Part shown: piece after piece, positions 9,171-18,939 of the stretch
Layout: each line of letters starts with the position of its first letter
Numbering within the stretch: position 1 is the stretch's first letter
Source: Palsa-1248 sp963737835
Lineage (GTDB): Bacteria > Gemmatimonadota > Gemmatimonadetes > Gemmatimonadales > Gemmatimonadaceae
NCBI GenBank assembly: GCA_963737835.1
Contig: CAVTUH010000001.1
Location: 3,410,001-3,474,000 of the forward strand
Reading direction: 5' to 3'
DNA: 64,000 bases
Translations under genes and position numbers: made by a program
Notes under the pieces: generated by a model
What the model saw: the letters and a program-made list of their open reading frames with translations, nothing else
Database searches by the model: none
Told to the model about the DNA's origin: nothing

Positions 9171-10262
9171 ATGCTGACGTATGCAGAAATCAAGGCGCTA
9201 GAGAAGGGTCTCCGGTCGACCAAGGTCCTTAGCGTGTTTCTCGAACACGCTCCACGCGACCCAGCGGCTCGCCACGGTTGGCGAGTGAGTCTTGATGATG
9301 CGATTCGCGACGTGCGGAGGGCTAACACAGACGCGTCGGACGAGGAACGACTGGCACTCGAGCGAGCGCTCTTTCGCTTCCAACGCCTGCTCGACGGGAT
9401 GGACGAGCCGGTGCGCGAGCGTGCTTGGGTTGGATACATCGGCGTTACTCGTATCTTTCTCGCGCAGGCCCTGCCTGTGGCTACGCCGATGAGCGTGTCG
9501 TGGGGCACCGGTATTCGCGTAGCCCCGTTGATTCGGGCAATGAAGGAGGCGCGTCCGGCGATCGTCGCTGTAGTCGATAGCCGCCGCGCCGATATCTACC
9601 TGTACCAGGGTGGAATCCTCGAACGGCTCGACTCCCTGCACGCGCACGCCCACATCGAAGCGGTCGCCCACATGGGCGGGGCGCCGCAACGGGGCTTTCA
9701 CGCTGGCACACGTGGGCGTACCGGTACGGACCAGGCGCAACGTGAGCGCCTCGCAGGCCGCCGCCACTTGCTGAGCGCCCTCGCGGACCGAATGTTGGAG
9801 CTTGCTGGCGAGGACGGCTGGTTAGTCTTTGGCGGCGCGCCAATGCGAGCACTCGAGGCGCAGGCGGCGCTGCCAGCGCGTAGTGCCGCGCGTTCCTGCG
9901 TCGCGAGTGGATTGCATCTCAATGCGACCCCCCCCGAGATCGCGGCCGCTGCGGGTGCGAGCGCGCAGCTGCTGCGAAATCGCGAGGATCTCGAGGCTGT
10001 GACTCGAGTCGTAGACGATGCGACCGCCGGGGGCCACGGCGTGCTAGGACTCGCAACCTGTCTCGCCGCTCTGGAAGAAAGGCGTGTGAGCCACTTGTAT
10101 GTTGACGCAGAGTTCGCCGAGCGGTCACGGGCCGAGGCAGAGCGGGCGATCGAGGCCGCGTTCGATGGGAACGCGACGATTGAAATAGTCTCTGATGCGG
10201 GCGCGCAGCTGCTTGCGCGCAGCGCATCTCGGTGTTGCCGGTGCGCTTCGGTACGCCTCTAG
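9171..10262 (+). CDS. Bacterial archaeo-eukaryotic release-factor-like protein (baeRF/Vms1-type), frameshift near the end
   Basis: Relative of eRF1/Vms1 proteins, which act on peptidyl-tRNA or stalled ribosomes. N-terminal part begins LTYAEIKALEKGLRSTKVLSVFLEH, typical of the family; the middle has AIVAVVDSRRADIYLYQGG (domain with an RNase-H-like fold) and the C-terminal part has VSHLYVDAEF. ATG at 9171 is preferred (GAGG upstream). The last residues are Cys/Arg-rich and unlike the family, whereas one base further the frame reads HLGVAGALRY, the expected ending; a one-base indel near 10222 is likely, which would move the stop to 10332, just before the next gene. Residues normally needed for hydrolysis cannot be checked by eye. 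Confidence 0.85.
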   Translation: MLTYAEIKALEKGLRSTKVLSVFLEHAPRDPAARHGWRVSLDDAIRDVRRANTDASDEERLALERALFRFQRLLDGMDEPVRERAWVGYIGVTRIFLAQALPVATPMSVSWGTGIRVAPLIRAMKEARPAIVAVVDSRRADIYLYQGGILERLDSLHAHAHIEAVAHMGGAPQRGFHAGTRGRTGTDQAQRERLAGRRHLLSALADRMLELAGEDGWLVFGGAPMRALEAQAALPARSAARSCVASGLHLNATPPEIAAAAGASAQLLRNREDLEAVTRVVDDATAGGHGVLGLATCLAALEERRVSHLYVDAEFAERSRAEAERAIEAAFDGNATIEIVSDAGAQLLARSASRCCRCASVRL

Positions 10263-10349
10263 GCTGCCCAGCGCCTCCGGAACGCCAGTAGTAGTGAAAG
10301 ACTCAACCTCTGCCGGAGCCTTGGCGCATTAGCGCGCTGGGGAGGACCT

Positions 10350-11075
10350 ATGAATGCCATGGCCAGGGTTGCCCAATTCGACGACGAGATCGAAGGACTC
10401 TCGCGACTGTTCCGAGATCGCGACGATGCTGGGACCCACTTGGGTGCTGCCCTTGCGAAATATCGGTGGACGCAGCCGATCGTTCTTGGACTGGCGCGAG
10501 GCGGCGTACCTGTCGCCGCTGCGGTCGCCCGCGAGCTCGGAGCCGAACTTGACGTCGTTGTCGTGCGCAAGCTAGGCTCGCCCATGTCGGATGAGCTTGC
10601 GATCGGCGCTGTCACCGCGGACGGCGGCATCTATTTCAACATGCAGGTGATTCGCGAGCTCGGCGTCTCGCGCGCCTATATCGACTCGGTTGTGCGCACT
10701 CGCATGGCCGAGGGGAAGCAGTTGGCTGCCCGCTTGCGGGATGGCACAAGTCCTGTGAGTCTCGAAGGTCGGACTGTGATTCTCACGGACGACGGCTTGG
10801 CGACCGGTGCGACGATGATCGCTGCCGTCCGCGCTGTTCGCGCACATCACCCTGCTCGGGTTGTCGTGGCGGTTCCGGTAGGTTCCCAGGAAGCCTGCGC
10901 AGCCTTAGAGGCGGAAGCCGATGCGCTGGTGTGCCTCGCGATGCCTCACCCATTCTGGGCCGTGGGACTGTATTACCGAGATTTCAGGCAAACCGAAGAC
11001 AGCGAAGTCGTGGAGTTGCTGCGTGAAGCACGCGCCCTCCGCACGGTACAGGACGTTGGCCAGCGAGGGGTGTAA
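10350..11075 (+). CDS. Phosphoribosyltransferase-domain protein
   Basis: 241 residues with a type I PRTase fold. The PRPP loop reads VILTDDGLATGATMIAA (residues about 145-161), and LARGGVPVAAAVARELG is the family's flexible-loop region. Good ribosome site (GGGGAGG) upstream. This is the stand-alone form of a protein often fused to, or next to, a dienelactone-hydrolase-like domain; such a protein does follow at 13236. Substrate base unknown; these proteins recur in stress and dormancy loci, not nucleotide synthesis operons. Confidence 0.93.
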   Translation: MNAMARVAQFDDEIEGLSRLFRDRDDAGTHLGAALAKYRWTQPIVLGLARGGVPVAAAVARELGAELDVVVVRKLGSPMSDELAIGAVTADGGIYFNMQVIRELGVSRAYIDSVVRTRMAEGKQLAARLRDGTSPVSLEGRTVILTDDGLATGATMIAAVRAVRAHHPARVVVAVPVGSQEACAALEAEADALVCLAMPHPFWAVGLYYRDFRQTEDSEVVELLREARALRTVQDVGQRGV

Positions 11076-11172
11076 GAAGGAAAGAGCTTCTGTTGCCCAT
11101 GAGGCGCAAGAGATGCCGACCATGACGTGACGCTGGACGCCAGACGCTGGAGACCAAACTTGGAGGGCCAGT

Positions 11173-11376
11173 ATGCCATATATCGCGAATGATGAGTTGC
11201 CCTCGCCTGTTCGCTCCGCGTTGCCACCGCACGGGCAGGACATCTATCGTGAGGCGTTCAATCACGCCTGGGATGAGTACGGCGAAGATGAGGCGCGTGC
11301 ACACCGGGTGGCTTGGGCCGCAGTCAAGAGGCAGTACGTGAAGGAAGGTGCGACCTGGGTACCGCTCGATCGCTGA
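11173..11376 (+). CDS. chaB: ChaB family protein
   Basis: 67-residue protein matching ChaB: LPSPVRSALPPHGQDIYREAFNHAW with the conserved LP..V...LP..AQ.IY...FN.AW pattern, and the C-terminal AWAAVKRQY. In Enterobacteria ChaB is linked to the ChaA cation antiporter, but here no chaA is present. Strong ribosome site (GGAGG, six bases). It lies between the phosphoribosyltransferase and the ABC transporter and is probably co-transcribed with both. Confidence 0.93.
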   Translation: MPYIANDELPSPVRSALPPHGQDIYREAFNHAWDEYGEDEARAHRVAWAAVKRQYVKEGATWVPLDR

Positions 11377-11426
11377 GCGGGGCCCAGGTAATTGCGGCCC
11401 CTCCCTCGTCCTTGAATCATTATGGG

Positions 11427-12251
11427 ATGGATGATCGCGACGAGGTAGGCACTGACAGAGTTGGGCCGACCCTGCAATCGCGCTACGACTCAGCGCTGGC
11501 GAGTCGTGCGATCGACGTACCCCGGGACCCTGACCCCGGAACCCGAAACGCGGACCTTGTTCTCGAGGTGAACCATCTCACGGTGACCCTCGGACGTAGC
11601 CCAATCCTGTCTGACGTTAGTTTCGCCGTTGGCCGCGGCGACACACTGGCGATCATCGGTCCCAACGGCTCCGGGAAGACCGTGCTGCTTCGCGCACTCA
11701 TCGGAGCCTTGCCACACGAGGGAACCATTCGCTGGGCGCAGGGGACGCGAGTCGGCTACGTACCGCAGAAGCTCGACATCGAGCGCGATTTACCAGTGAG
11801 CGGACGAGATTTGCTTAGAGCGAAAGCGGCGGTCGATCACGCGGCGCCAGAGGAGATACCGCGTGCGCTCCAACGCGTGGACCTCTCGCGCGACGTGCTG
11901 CCTCGTACCATCGGCAGTATGTCCGGAGGGCAATTCCAGCGTCTACTGGTCGCATGCGCGCTGATTGGGAGCCCAACCGTCCTGCTGCTTGATGAGCCAG
12001 CCGCCGGCATCGATGCGCCGGGTCAAGAGGTGTTGAATACCGCGCTTCGGAGATTGCGGGTAGAGGACAATGTGACGACGCTGCTCGTCTCGCACGACCT
12101 GAGCGTCGTGCATCACTCTGCGTCGCTGGTGCTTTGTCTCGCGCGGCACCACGCGTGGGTTGGAGCGCCCGAGATAGCCCTGGCGCCAGAACGGTTATCG
12201 GAGCTGTACGGAGAGCCGATCCGCTTGCACCTACATGATGATGGACATTAG
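11427..12251 (+). CDS. Metal ABC transporter ATP-binding protein (ZnuC/MntB-like)
   Basis: ATPase of a zinc/manganese-type ABC transporter. Walker A GPNGSGKTVLL (about residue 77), signature MSGGQFQR, Walker B VLLLDEPAAGID and the H-loop SHDLSVV are all intact. About 50 extra N-terminal residues precede the ABC fold; I take the ATG at 11427, but the frame extends upstream and a start nearer 11560 is possible. Overlaps the permease gene by 17 bases. No substrate-binding protein gene is next to the pair. Confidence 0.9.
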   Translation: MDDRDEVGTDRVGPTLQSRYDSALASRAIDVPRDPDPGTRNADLVLEVNHLTVTLGRSPILSDVSFAVGRGDTLAIIGPNGSGKTVLLRALIGALPHEGTIRWAQGTRVGYVPQKLDIERDLPVSGRDLLRAKAAVDHAAPEEIPRALQRVDLSRDVLPRTIGSMSGGQFQRLLVACALIGSPTVLLLDEPAAGIDAPGQEVLNTALRRLRVEDNVTTLLVSHDLSVVHHSASLVLCLARHHAWVGAPEIALAPERLSELYGEPIRLHLHDDGH

Positions 12252-12993
12252 CGCGCTGGTCGTCTGCGCGGCGATGGCAGTCGCAGCGGGTCTCGTCGGT
12301 TGCTTTGCCGTCATGCGGAAGATGACGTTAGCCGCTGATGCGTTCTCTCACGTCGCGCTGCCGGGGATCGGCCTCGCGCTCCTGCTGAAGATCAACCCCT
12401 TGATTGGCGCGCTCGCCGCGCTGGTCGCTGGCAGCGTCCTGATCTGGGCCATCGAGAGCGAGACGCGACTGTCCACCGAGGCGGTTACCGGGGTCATCTT
12501 CTCGGTTGCTCTGGCGATCGGGGCTCTCACGGCCACGGGCGAAGCACTCGTCGACGCGTTGTTCGGAGCGCCGACGCGCCTCACGAGCGGCGAGGCGGTG
12601 TTTGGGGCGATTGCCGCGCTGTCCGTAGTCGGTTTCACGCTCAAGGCTCGAGATCGCCTTCTCCTTTCGTTGATTTCGGCCGACCTCGCTACGGCATCGC
12701 GTGTGCGCGTCAGAGCCCTCGATCTCGCGTTCCTGCTCGCCTTTGCGGTCACCGTGGCGCTTGGGATGCGCTACCTCGGGGTGTTGCTCATGGGATCACT
12801 CATCATCATTCCTGCGACGCTTGCGAAACGCCTGACCCGCGATATCGACACGATGTTCGTCGTGGCAGTCGGAGCCGCGTTGGTCACCACGCTGTCCGGA
12901 GCGTGGGTCGCCGCGGCGACACACAGACCCTCCGGCCCTGTGATCGTGGCGATCGCAGGCGGGCTCTTCTTCCTGAGCCTCCTCAAACCGTAA
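12235..12993 (+). CDS. Metal ABC transporter permease (ZnuB/MntC-like)
   Basis: 252-residue membrane protein of the ABC-3 family with about eight hydrophobic segments. It has the family signs CFAVMRKMTLAADAFSHVALPGIGLA near the start and GVLLMGSLIIIPATLAKR in the C-terminal half. It forms the channel for the ATPase encoded just upstream, with which it overlaps. The metal (Zn2+, Mn2+ or Fe2+) cannot be told without the binding protein. A hairpin terminator follows at 13056-13097. Confidence 0.93.
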   Translation: MMMDISALVVCAAMAVAAGLVGCFAVMRKMTLAADAFSHVALPGIGLALLLKINPLIGALAALVAGSVLIWAIESETRLSTEAVTGVIFSVALAIGALTATGEALVDALFGAPTRLTSGEAVFGAIAALSVVGFTLKARDRLLLSLISADLATASRVRVRALDLAFLLAFAVTVALGMRYLGVLLMGSLIIIPATLAKRLTRDIDTMFVVAVGAALVTTLSGAWVAAATHRPSGPVIVAIAGGLFFLSLLKP

Positions 12994-13055
12994 CCGACGC
13001 GCGGTGGCATTCAGCCCTCTCGGCGCGAGCCCGGCAGCGAATGAACGATTGACGA

Positions 13056-13097
13056 GCCCTGCCGCCGTGCACCAACTGACGCCGCTGGCGGCAGGGC
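13056..13097 (+). terminator. Hairpin after the metal ABC genes
   Basis: Perfect 11-bp arms GCCCTGCCGCC and GGCGGCAGGGC with a 20-base loop, 63 bases after the permease stop. Confidence 0.55.
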
Positions 13098-13235
13098 ATT
13101 CGCCCCAAGCGGCACCGGCCGTTCGGATTCACCTGCAAGCCTGTAGGGGAACGCCGTCGTGGCAGTACAGACAACACCGATGGGCACGAGGACCATCGCA
13201 TGGCATTTTGCAGGCAGTCCAGAAAAGGAGCAGCG

Positions 13236-13938
13236 GTGGCGCACCATGAGTCAAGCGTGGTCATTCACGAGCAGTCGGTTCAGATCCCAATCGATGGGAT
13301 TACGCTCCAGGGCGATTTGGCGGTGCCGCGCCCGCTGAGTGGTATTGTCGTGTTCGCGCACGGGAGTGGTAGTAGCCGTCACTCCCCCCGCAATCGCTAC
13401 GTAGCTCGGGTGCTGCAGGAAAACGGCTTGGCGACACTACTGCTCGACCTGTTGACACCGCTCGAGGAACGGGAAGACGCGGTGACCCGTCTGCTGCGAT
13501 TCAACATTCGAGCTCCTCGCGGTGCGACTCGAAGCGGCGACGGACTGGGTCCGTCGGCAGCGAGCCGTCGCGAAGCTTCCGGTCGGCTATTTCGGCGCAA
13601 GCACGGGTGCGGCTGCCGCACTGAAGGCCGCTGCCGCGCTACCCGGCACGGTTCGAGCGGTCGTGTCTCGCGGAGGACGTCCCGACCTGGCTTCTACGGC
13701 ACTCTCGCGCGTGCAAGCGCCAACCCTACTGATCGTCGGCGGGGCTGACGAGGGAGTGATTGAGCTCAATCAGCACGCCCTGCGACAACTTCAGGCGCCC
13801 AAGGACCTCATGATCGTGCCGAACGCGACGCATTTGTTCGAGGAGCCGGGCGCGCTCGAAGCCGTCGCCCAGCTCGCCAGCGATTGGTTCACCCGCTATC
13901 TGGTTGCCCCAGAGCCGACTGCAGCGTACATGTGGTGA
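13236..13938 (+). CDS. Dienelactone-hydrolase-like alpha/beta hydrolase, frameshifted
   Basis: Two frames encode one alpha/beta hydrolase of about 230 residues. The first (GTG at 13236, GGAG upstream) gives VFAHGSGSSRHSPRNRYVA, the oxyanion-hole segment; the second, effective from about 13511, gives VGYFGASTGAAAAL with the nucleophile Ser (G-A-S-T-G), RGGRPDLA, LLIVGGADEGV (acid) and NATHLFEEPG with the His. Removing one C at ATTCGAG near 13511 joins RFNI to ELLAVRLEAATDW. All three catalytic residues are present once joined. This hydrolase commonly accompanies the phosphoribosyltransferase found at 10350. Substrate unknown. Confidence 0.82.
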
Positions 13939-14112
13939 GCGAAGGGCCCGGCTGGCGCTTCGCGCCAGAGAGGGTAGAAGGTCTGAAAGTAGAAAGTAGA
14001 CAATGCGGCGCCGGATGCTGGATCGGTTCAGAGGTGAGCTGGTGCAGAGGTACATCGGGGTCTTGGCCAGGTTTTCGGTCGATTTCTTGCCAACGACTCA
14101 ATCTCACTTCAG

Positions 14113-15993
14113 CTAGTGTGCATGCCCACCGCCCCCGCCCGCGCCCGCGCGAGGTGCTGCCGCACTCGGAGGGATGCGAGTCATCCCCTGACTGCGAGCA
14201 GACTGATAGCGTGATTGCAGGTCCCGGCGCTCCGCCTCCTGCCTGTTGTAGAGCGCTTGCGACGACTCGCCGGCACGCGGGTTTGCGTATTGCGTGATGT
14301 GGCGGCTTTCCATTTGTTGTCGCTCGGCTGCATATGCGCCGTCGAGGGGTGACTGGACGGCGCTGACGCGGCGTGCGGACGCCGGTGGTAATGCGGGCCT
14401 CGCCTGTGGTAGCCCCGAGCGTTGAGGTTGAAGCGTCGTACCCCCACTCGAAGGCAACGCGGCCGATCGGATATGGGCGACCGTAGGTTGTGCCGGAATC
14501 GTGGTCCGCAACTGTGCCCGTTCCGTCCACGTGAGCGGCCGCCCTCCGCTCGCACTCAATGCGCGTTGTTCGGCGCTGAACGGTATGGTCATCGGAGGCG
14601 CGTGCAATGCAACGCCGGTCATGCCAGCGAGGCGCGCAGGTGGTGACGCAACCGATGGACCGGTCGCCCCACGGCGCACCAGGCTCGCCGTCGTCGGTAT
14701 TACAGGCGCTCGGCCATCATTCACGGGCGCACGCGCCATAGCCTCCCCGGGAACTCGGACGGCCGCTCGGGACACGGCTTCGCCCGAGGAAAAGGCGCGC
14801 TGCGGAATCGCTGTCACTGCTCCTTCTACACCGCGGTTCCGATACGGAGTTGGTGCAGGACCTCGCGGGGGCACGGGGTTGATTCTATGCCCGTACATCG
14901 GGCCGAATCGGTACGGTGGGACATACACGTCCCACGGCGCGAGTGGGAACCACCCGACCCCCCACGCTCCGCCAAAGTAGTCGAGCCCCCAGCCTGGGCC
15001 GCCGATGAAAGTGACCAGGCAAGGCGCGTACGGCGGATAGTACGGGTAGCCATACGAGCTGACGAGAATGGGCCCAGGCCACCAGCCCCACACGCCGCCA
15101 ATGTATGCCCAGCGGCCGTAGTGAAATGGTGCCCATCCCCAGGGCGCGTTGTCCACCCACGTCCATCCCCAGGGATCGACCCATACCCAATGGCCGAACC
15201 CATACGGCGCCCAGCCGACTGCGACGGTGTTCGGGAACCACACCGGGCCATAGTCGGGCTCGATGACCCAGTGCCCGTATTCATCGAGATCGTCGGCACC
15301 CGCGATTTCCGACGAGACATAGCGCGACGATGCCGGTGCCCGGTCCAACGTTTGGTCTCGCTCAACGACCCACCGGTCGAAATCGTCCGGGGAACCGACC
15401 GTGACCACGTTATAGGTCGGGTTCCGGGCCCCCGCGACTGTTGCCACCTGGCCCGAATCGACCTCGAACGTCGAGCCTGCAGCCGTAACCTCGGCGCGCC
15501 CCGCCCACACGGCGAGACGCGTCGTGTCTCCGCTCGTTGGGACATCGAGTCGATATTCGCCGGCTTGCAAGAGCGTGATCGCCGCGTTGGCCCCATCCAG
15601 CTCGTACACATCGCCAATACGAATGCTCTTGAGACGCACGCTGGCGGTCCCTTGCGGCACCCGTAACTGGAGCATGTCGTCGTCGAGATGGAGGACATCG
15701 AGCTCTGTTTCACGCGCGATGCGAATCGCATCGGCGCCCACCTCGACTTCCGCGCGTCCTGCTGAGTCGACCCACAACCGGTCGCCCGTGGTGACGACGC
15801 GATTCGGTGTGGCGACCGCCCAGCTGTCCGCAGCCGCTGGGCGAAATGACACCACACCCTCGGCAATCGATAGCCGACCTACGCGCGCCGGCGGATCGCT
15901 GGCATCGGGTGGCGCCGGAACGGGCCCCTGCGCCGCAGCCGCATGACCGGTCGCGAGCACCATCATCAGGCCCATAGCACCGTGCCATCTCAT
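14113..15993 (-). CDS. Exported FecR/DUF6600-type proline- and tryptophan-rich protein
   Basis: Secreted protein of 626 residues. Signal peptide about 1-22 (MRWHGAMGLMMVLATGHAAAAQ). A FecR-like beta domain (about 60-200: LSIAEGVVSFRP, RLWVDSAGRAEVEVG) is followed by the DUF6600 Trp/Tyr/Pro-rich block (about 240-400, repeated W.P.G.G.W.W..), and a low-complexity basic tail. The C-terminal segment has ITQYANPRAGESSQALYNRQEAERRDLQSRYQ, nearly the same as in the small lipoprotein at 47087. I chose 15993 because a GGGGGAAG precedes that ATG and the signal peptide begins there. Probably envelope-associated; function unknown. Confidence 0.85.
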   Translation of the reverse strand: MRWHGAMGLMMVLATGHAAAAQGPVPAPPDASDPPARVGRLSIAEGVVSFRPAAADSWAVATPNRVVTTGDRLWVDSAGRAEVEVGADAIRIARETELDVLHLDDDMLQLRVPQGTASVRLKSIRIGDVYELDGANAAITLLQAGEYRLDVPTSGDTTRLAVWAGRAEVTAAGSTFEVDSGQVATVAGARNPTYNVVTVGSPDDFDRWVVERDQTLDRAPASSRYVSSEIAGADDLDEYGHWVIEPDYGPVWFPNTVAVGWAPYGFGHWVWVDPWGWTWVDNAPWGWAPFHYGRWAYIGGVWGWWPGPILVSSYGYPYYPPYAPCLVTFIGGPGWGLDYFGGAWGVGWFPLAPWDVYVPPYRFGPMYGHRINPVPPRGPAPTPYRNRGVEGAVTAIPQRAFSSGEAVSRAAVRVPGEAMARAPVNDGRAPVIPTTASLVRRGATGPSVASPPARLAGMTGVALHAPPMTIPFSAEQRALSASGGRPLTWTERAQLRTTIPAQPTVAHIRSAALPSSGGTTLQPQRSGLPQARPALPPASARRVSAVQSPLDGAYAAERQQMESRHITQYANPRAGESSQALYNRQEAERRDLQSRYQSARSQGMTRIPPSAAAPRAGAGGGGGHAH

Positions 15994-16176
15994 TGCGCGC
16001 TTCCCCCGGATCCGAACTGCGGACTTATGGCAGAATGTTCCTACATGCGCTGTGCTCATACGCCTCACCCGGTAATCAGTTCCGACCTGCCTCAATGGCG
16101 CGTTTCGCCTCCTCGTGCTTCGCCTGCATCTGGACGAGGTCACCAGGCGTGAAGGGGCGTCGGGGTCGTAGCGTTC

Positions 16177-18771
16177 CTACGCAATCCAGTGTCGGCGGAT
16201 GAGCAGGACTTTGATCGCCTGGGTCAACGATACGTACGCCAGAAGCGTCAGTCCCAGTAGTGGCCAGTAAAGGCCGGGGAGCGGCACGAATCCAAATGAG
16301 CGGGCAAACGGGGAGATGGGCAGCCACGCGGCAATACCCATGATCAGCGCGGTGTTCACCAGCAGCGGCCAGCTCGCCCTGCTTTGCAGGAATGGGATTC
16401 GATTGGTCCGAATCACGTGGATGATCAGGGTCTGCGTCATCAGGGATTCGACAAACCATCCGGTTTGGAAGAGCGCCGCGTGCGCCACCGTGCTCGCGCC
16501 AAACAGGAACCACATCATCGCGTACGTCGTGTAGTCGAAGATGGAGCTGATCGGCCCGATGACGGTGATATATCGACCGATCGCCCCAATGTCCCACGGT
16601 CGCGGCTGCGCGATCAGCTCCGCATCGACGTTGTCGCTCGGGATGGGTACCTGCGAGAAATCGTAGAGCAGGTTGTTCGTCAGTACCTGAAGCGGAAGCA
16701 TCGGCACGAACGGCAGTAGGGCGCTCGCGCCCAACACGCTGACCATGTTGCCGAAGTTGGAACTCGCACCCATGCGGATGTACTTCATGATGTTTGCGAA
16801 TACCTTGCGACCTTCCATGACGCCGTCGTGCAACACCAGGAGGTTCTTCTCCAGCAACACGATCGCGGCCGCCTCCTTGGCGACATCGACCGCGCTGTCG
16901 ACGGAGATGCTCACGTCCGCTATGTGCAACGCCGCGGCGTCGTTGATGCCGTCCCCCATGAACCCCACGACGTGGCCGCGTCGCTGCAGCGCTCTGATGA
17001 TCCGCTCCTTGTCGGTAGGCGTCAGGCGGGCAAATACCGTTGTCTGCTCGACGACCTCCTGCAGGGCCGCATCGGACATCGCAGCGAGCTCTGAGCCCAG
17101 GCGGACATTCTCGACCGGGAGCTGAACCTTGTTACAGATTGTCCTGGTCACGAGCTCGTTGTCCCCGGTCAGAATCTTGACCCGCACGCCGCTGCCTTCG
17201 AGTGCGCGGATCGCCGCGTTGGCTGTCTCTTTCGGCGGATCGAGAAAGGCAATGTAGCCGGAGAGCACCAAGCGGCATTCATCGCGTTTGTCGTACCCGG
17301 CCTGCTGCGCCACATCCTTGGACGCGACGGCGAGAACGCGAAAGCCTTCGCCGCTCAGCCGCTCGTATTCCGTCCGTGCAACCGTGAGGAGCGCTGCATC
17401 GAGCGTTCTCGTGCAGCCACCGACATTGACGGACTCGCAGCGACGAAGGATTTCCTCAGGCGCTCCCTTGGCCAACAAGCGACACGGACCGGCAGGGCAG
17501 TGAACGACCACTGTCATGATCTTCCGCACGAAGTCAAAGGGGATCTCGTCAACCTTCCGGTATTGGTCAATTGCCAATTCCGGATGGCGCGCCAGGTGCG
17601 CGAGCACCGCAGTGTCGAGCGCGCTCTTGAGCCCCGTCTCCAAATGACTAATCAGGAGCGCATCGCGCAGCACGACATCGGCTGACCGGCCTTCCACATC
17701 CACATAGCGCTCGAGGATGATGCTGTCCATCGTCAGCGTGCCGGTCTTGTCCGTACAGAGCACGTCCATAGCGCCAAAGTTCTGAATGGCATTGAGGCGT
17801 TTGACGATGACATGGTGCCTCGCCATGGCAACTGCGCCTCTTGCAAGACAGACGGACACGATCGTCGGAAGCATTTCCGGCGTGAGACCGACAGCCACGG
17901 CCAAAGCAAAAAAGAACGCCTGCCGCCAGTCGTGCTTCGTGAGTCCATTCACCAACAACACGATCGGCACCATCACGATCATGAACCGGATCATGAGCCA
18001 GGTGAAGCGATCGATCCCGCGATCAAAGGCCGTTGGCGTCGGTCTGGCCCCGACGCCCTGCATCACACTGCCGAATAGCGTGCGCGGGCCTGTCTCGACG
18101 ATGACCGCCTTGGCGGTGCCACTCTGCACGCTCGTTCCCAAAAACACCAGGTTGGGATGCGCAGGAAGCGTTGCGGCCTGCTCAGCCACAGGGACGTCCG
18201 TTTTCTCAACCGGGAAAGACTCGCCGGTCAGACTCGCCTGGTTGACGAACAAATCCTTTGCTGCGAGTACTCGAGCGTCGCCAGGAATCATGTCGCCCGC
18301 CGCTAGCAAGACGACATCGCCAGGCACTATGCTGGAAAGAGGGATCTCGCGAGGCACACCATCTCGGATCGCCGTGGCCGTGACATGAATCATGGCCCGT
18401 AGCGCCGCTGCCGCGCGGTCGGCTCGCGCCTCCTGTGTGAATCGAAGCGCAACCCCCAACACCACCATAGCCACCATCACCACCGTCGATCGAATGTCAC
18501 CAGTCGCCAGTGAGATGGCTGCGAGGACCGACAGGAGGATGACCAGTGGGTTGCGAAGGGCACGCAGCAGCCGTGTGGGCCATCGGAGCGGCCGTTGTGC
18601 GGCGACCTCGTTCGTGCCGTATCGTGCGAGGCGACCCTCCGCTTCTGTCGACGTCAGGCCGTCGGCGGCCGAGGCGCACTGGCGCAAGACATCAGCAACG
18701 CTTTCGTCGCCCGCGGTGATGAGCGGGGCTGCTTTCAACCGCCTGCTTACGACACCAGGGGTTATCGACAC
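16177..18771 (-). CDS. mgtA: Magnesium-translocating P-type ATPase
   Basis: P-type (class IIIB) ATPase of 864 residues that imports Mg2+. Features: TGES (182-185), VGLTPEMLP (about 295-303, the membrane PEML motif of Mg pumps), DKTGTLT with phosphorylated Asp341, KGAPEEIL, and GDGINDAAAL in the hinge. Ten hydrophobic segments, with the C-terminal six from about 690 on. The frame is intact. No regulatory leader or MgtC gene is visible; the region 18772-18939 upstream shows no clear promoter. The downstream gene is 183 bases away on the same strand. Confidence 0.96.
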   Translation of the reverse strand: MSITPGVVSRRLKAAPLITAGDESVADVLRQCASAADGLTSTEAEGRLARYGTNEVAAQRPLRWPTRLLRALRNPLVILLSVLAAISLATGDIRSTVVMVAMVVLGVALRFTQEARADRAAAALRAMIHVTATAIRDGVPREIPLSSIVPGDVVLLAAGDMIPGDARVLAAKDLFVNQASLTGESFPVEKTDVPVAEQAATLPAHPNLVFLGTSVQSGTAKAVIVETGPRTLFGSVMQGVGARPTPTAFDRGIDRFTWLMIRFMIVMVPIVLLVNGLTKHDWRQAFFFALAVAVGLTPEMLPTIVSVCLARGAVAMARHHVIVKRLNAIQNFGAMDVLCTDKTGTLTMDSIILERYVDVEGRSADVVLRDALLISHLETGLKSALDTAVLAHLARHPELAIDQYRKVDEIPFDFVRKIMTVVVHCPAGPCRLLAKGAPEEILRRCESVNVGGCTRTLDAALLTVARTEYERLSGEGFRVLAVASKDVAQQAGYDKRDECRLVLSGYIAFLDPPKETANAAIRALEGSGVRVKILTGDNELVTRTICNKVQLPVENVRLGSELAAMSDAALQEVVEQTTVFARLTPTDKERIIRALQRRGHVVGFMGDGINDAAALHIADVSISVDSAVDVAKEAAAIVLLEKNLLVLHDGVMEGRKVFANIMKYIRMGASSNFGNMVSVLGASALLPFVPMLPLQVLTNNLLYDFSQVPIPSDNVDAELIAQPRPWDIGAIGRYITVIGPISSIFDYTTYAMMWFLFGASTVAHAALFQTGWFVESLMTQTLIIHVIRTNRIPFLQSRASWPLLVNTALIMGIAAWLPISPFARSFGFVPLPGLYWPLLGLTLLAYVSLTQAIKVLLIRRHWIA

Positions 18772-18939
18772 GTCACGACGCGCTCAAGGCTGCTGGGGAT
18801 GAGCGCGCCTCGAAGATTCGCTCCAGCGTGTATGAGGAGCGAGCCGTGCATCATGCGACGTGCTGCGCTCGGCGATCCCTGCCGAATACCCGGGTAGGAT
18901 GAGACGTGCTGTCCACTGGAACATCGAGTACTCGCGCCA

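Noticed and set aside
16076..16176. A short peptide frame (FTPGDLVQMQAKHEEAKRAIEAGRN) after mgtA
   Set aside because: It reads like a protein tail but has no start or ribosome site, and is too short to judge.
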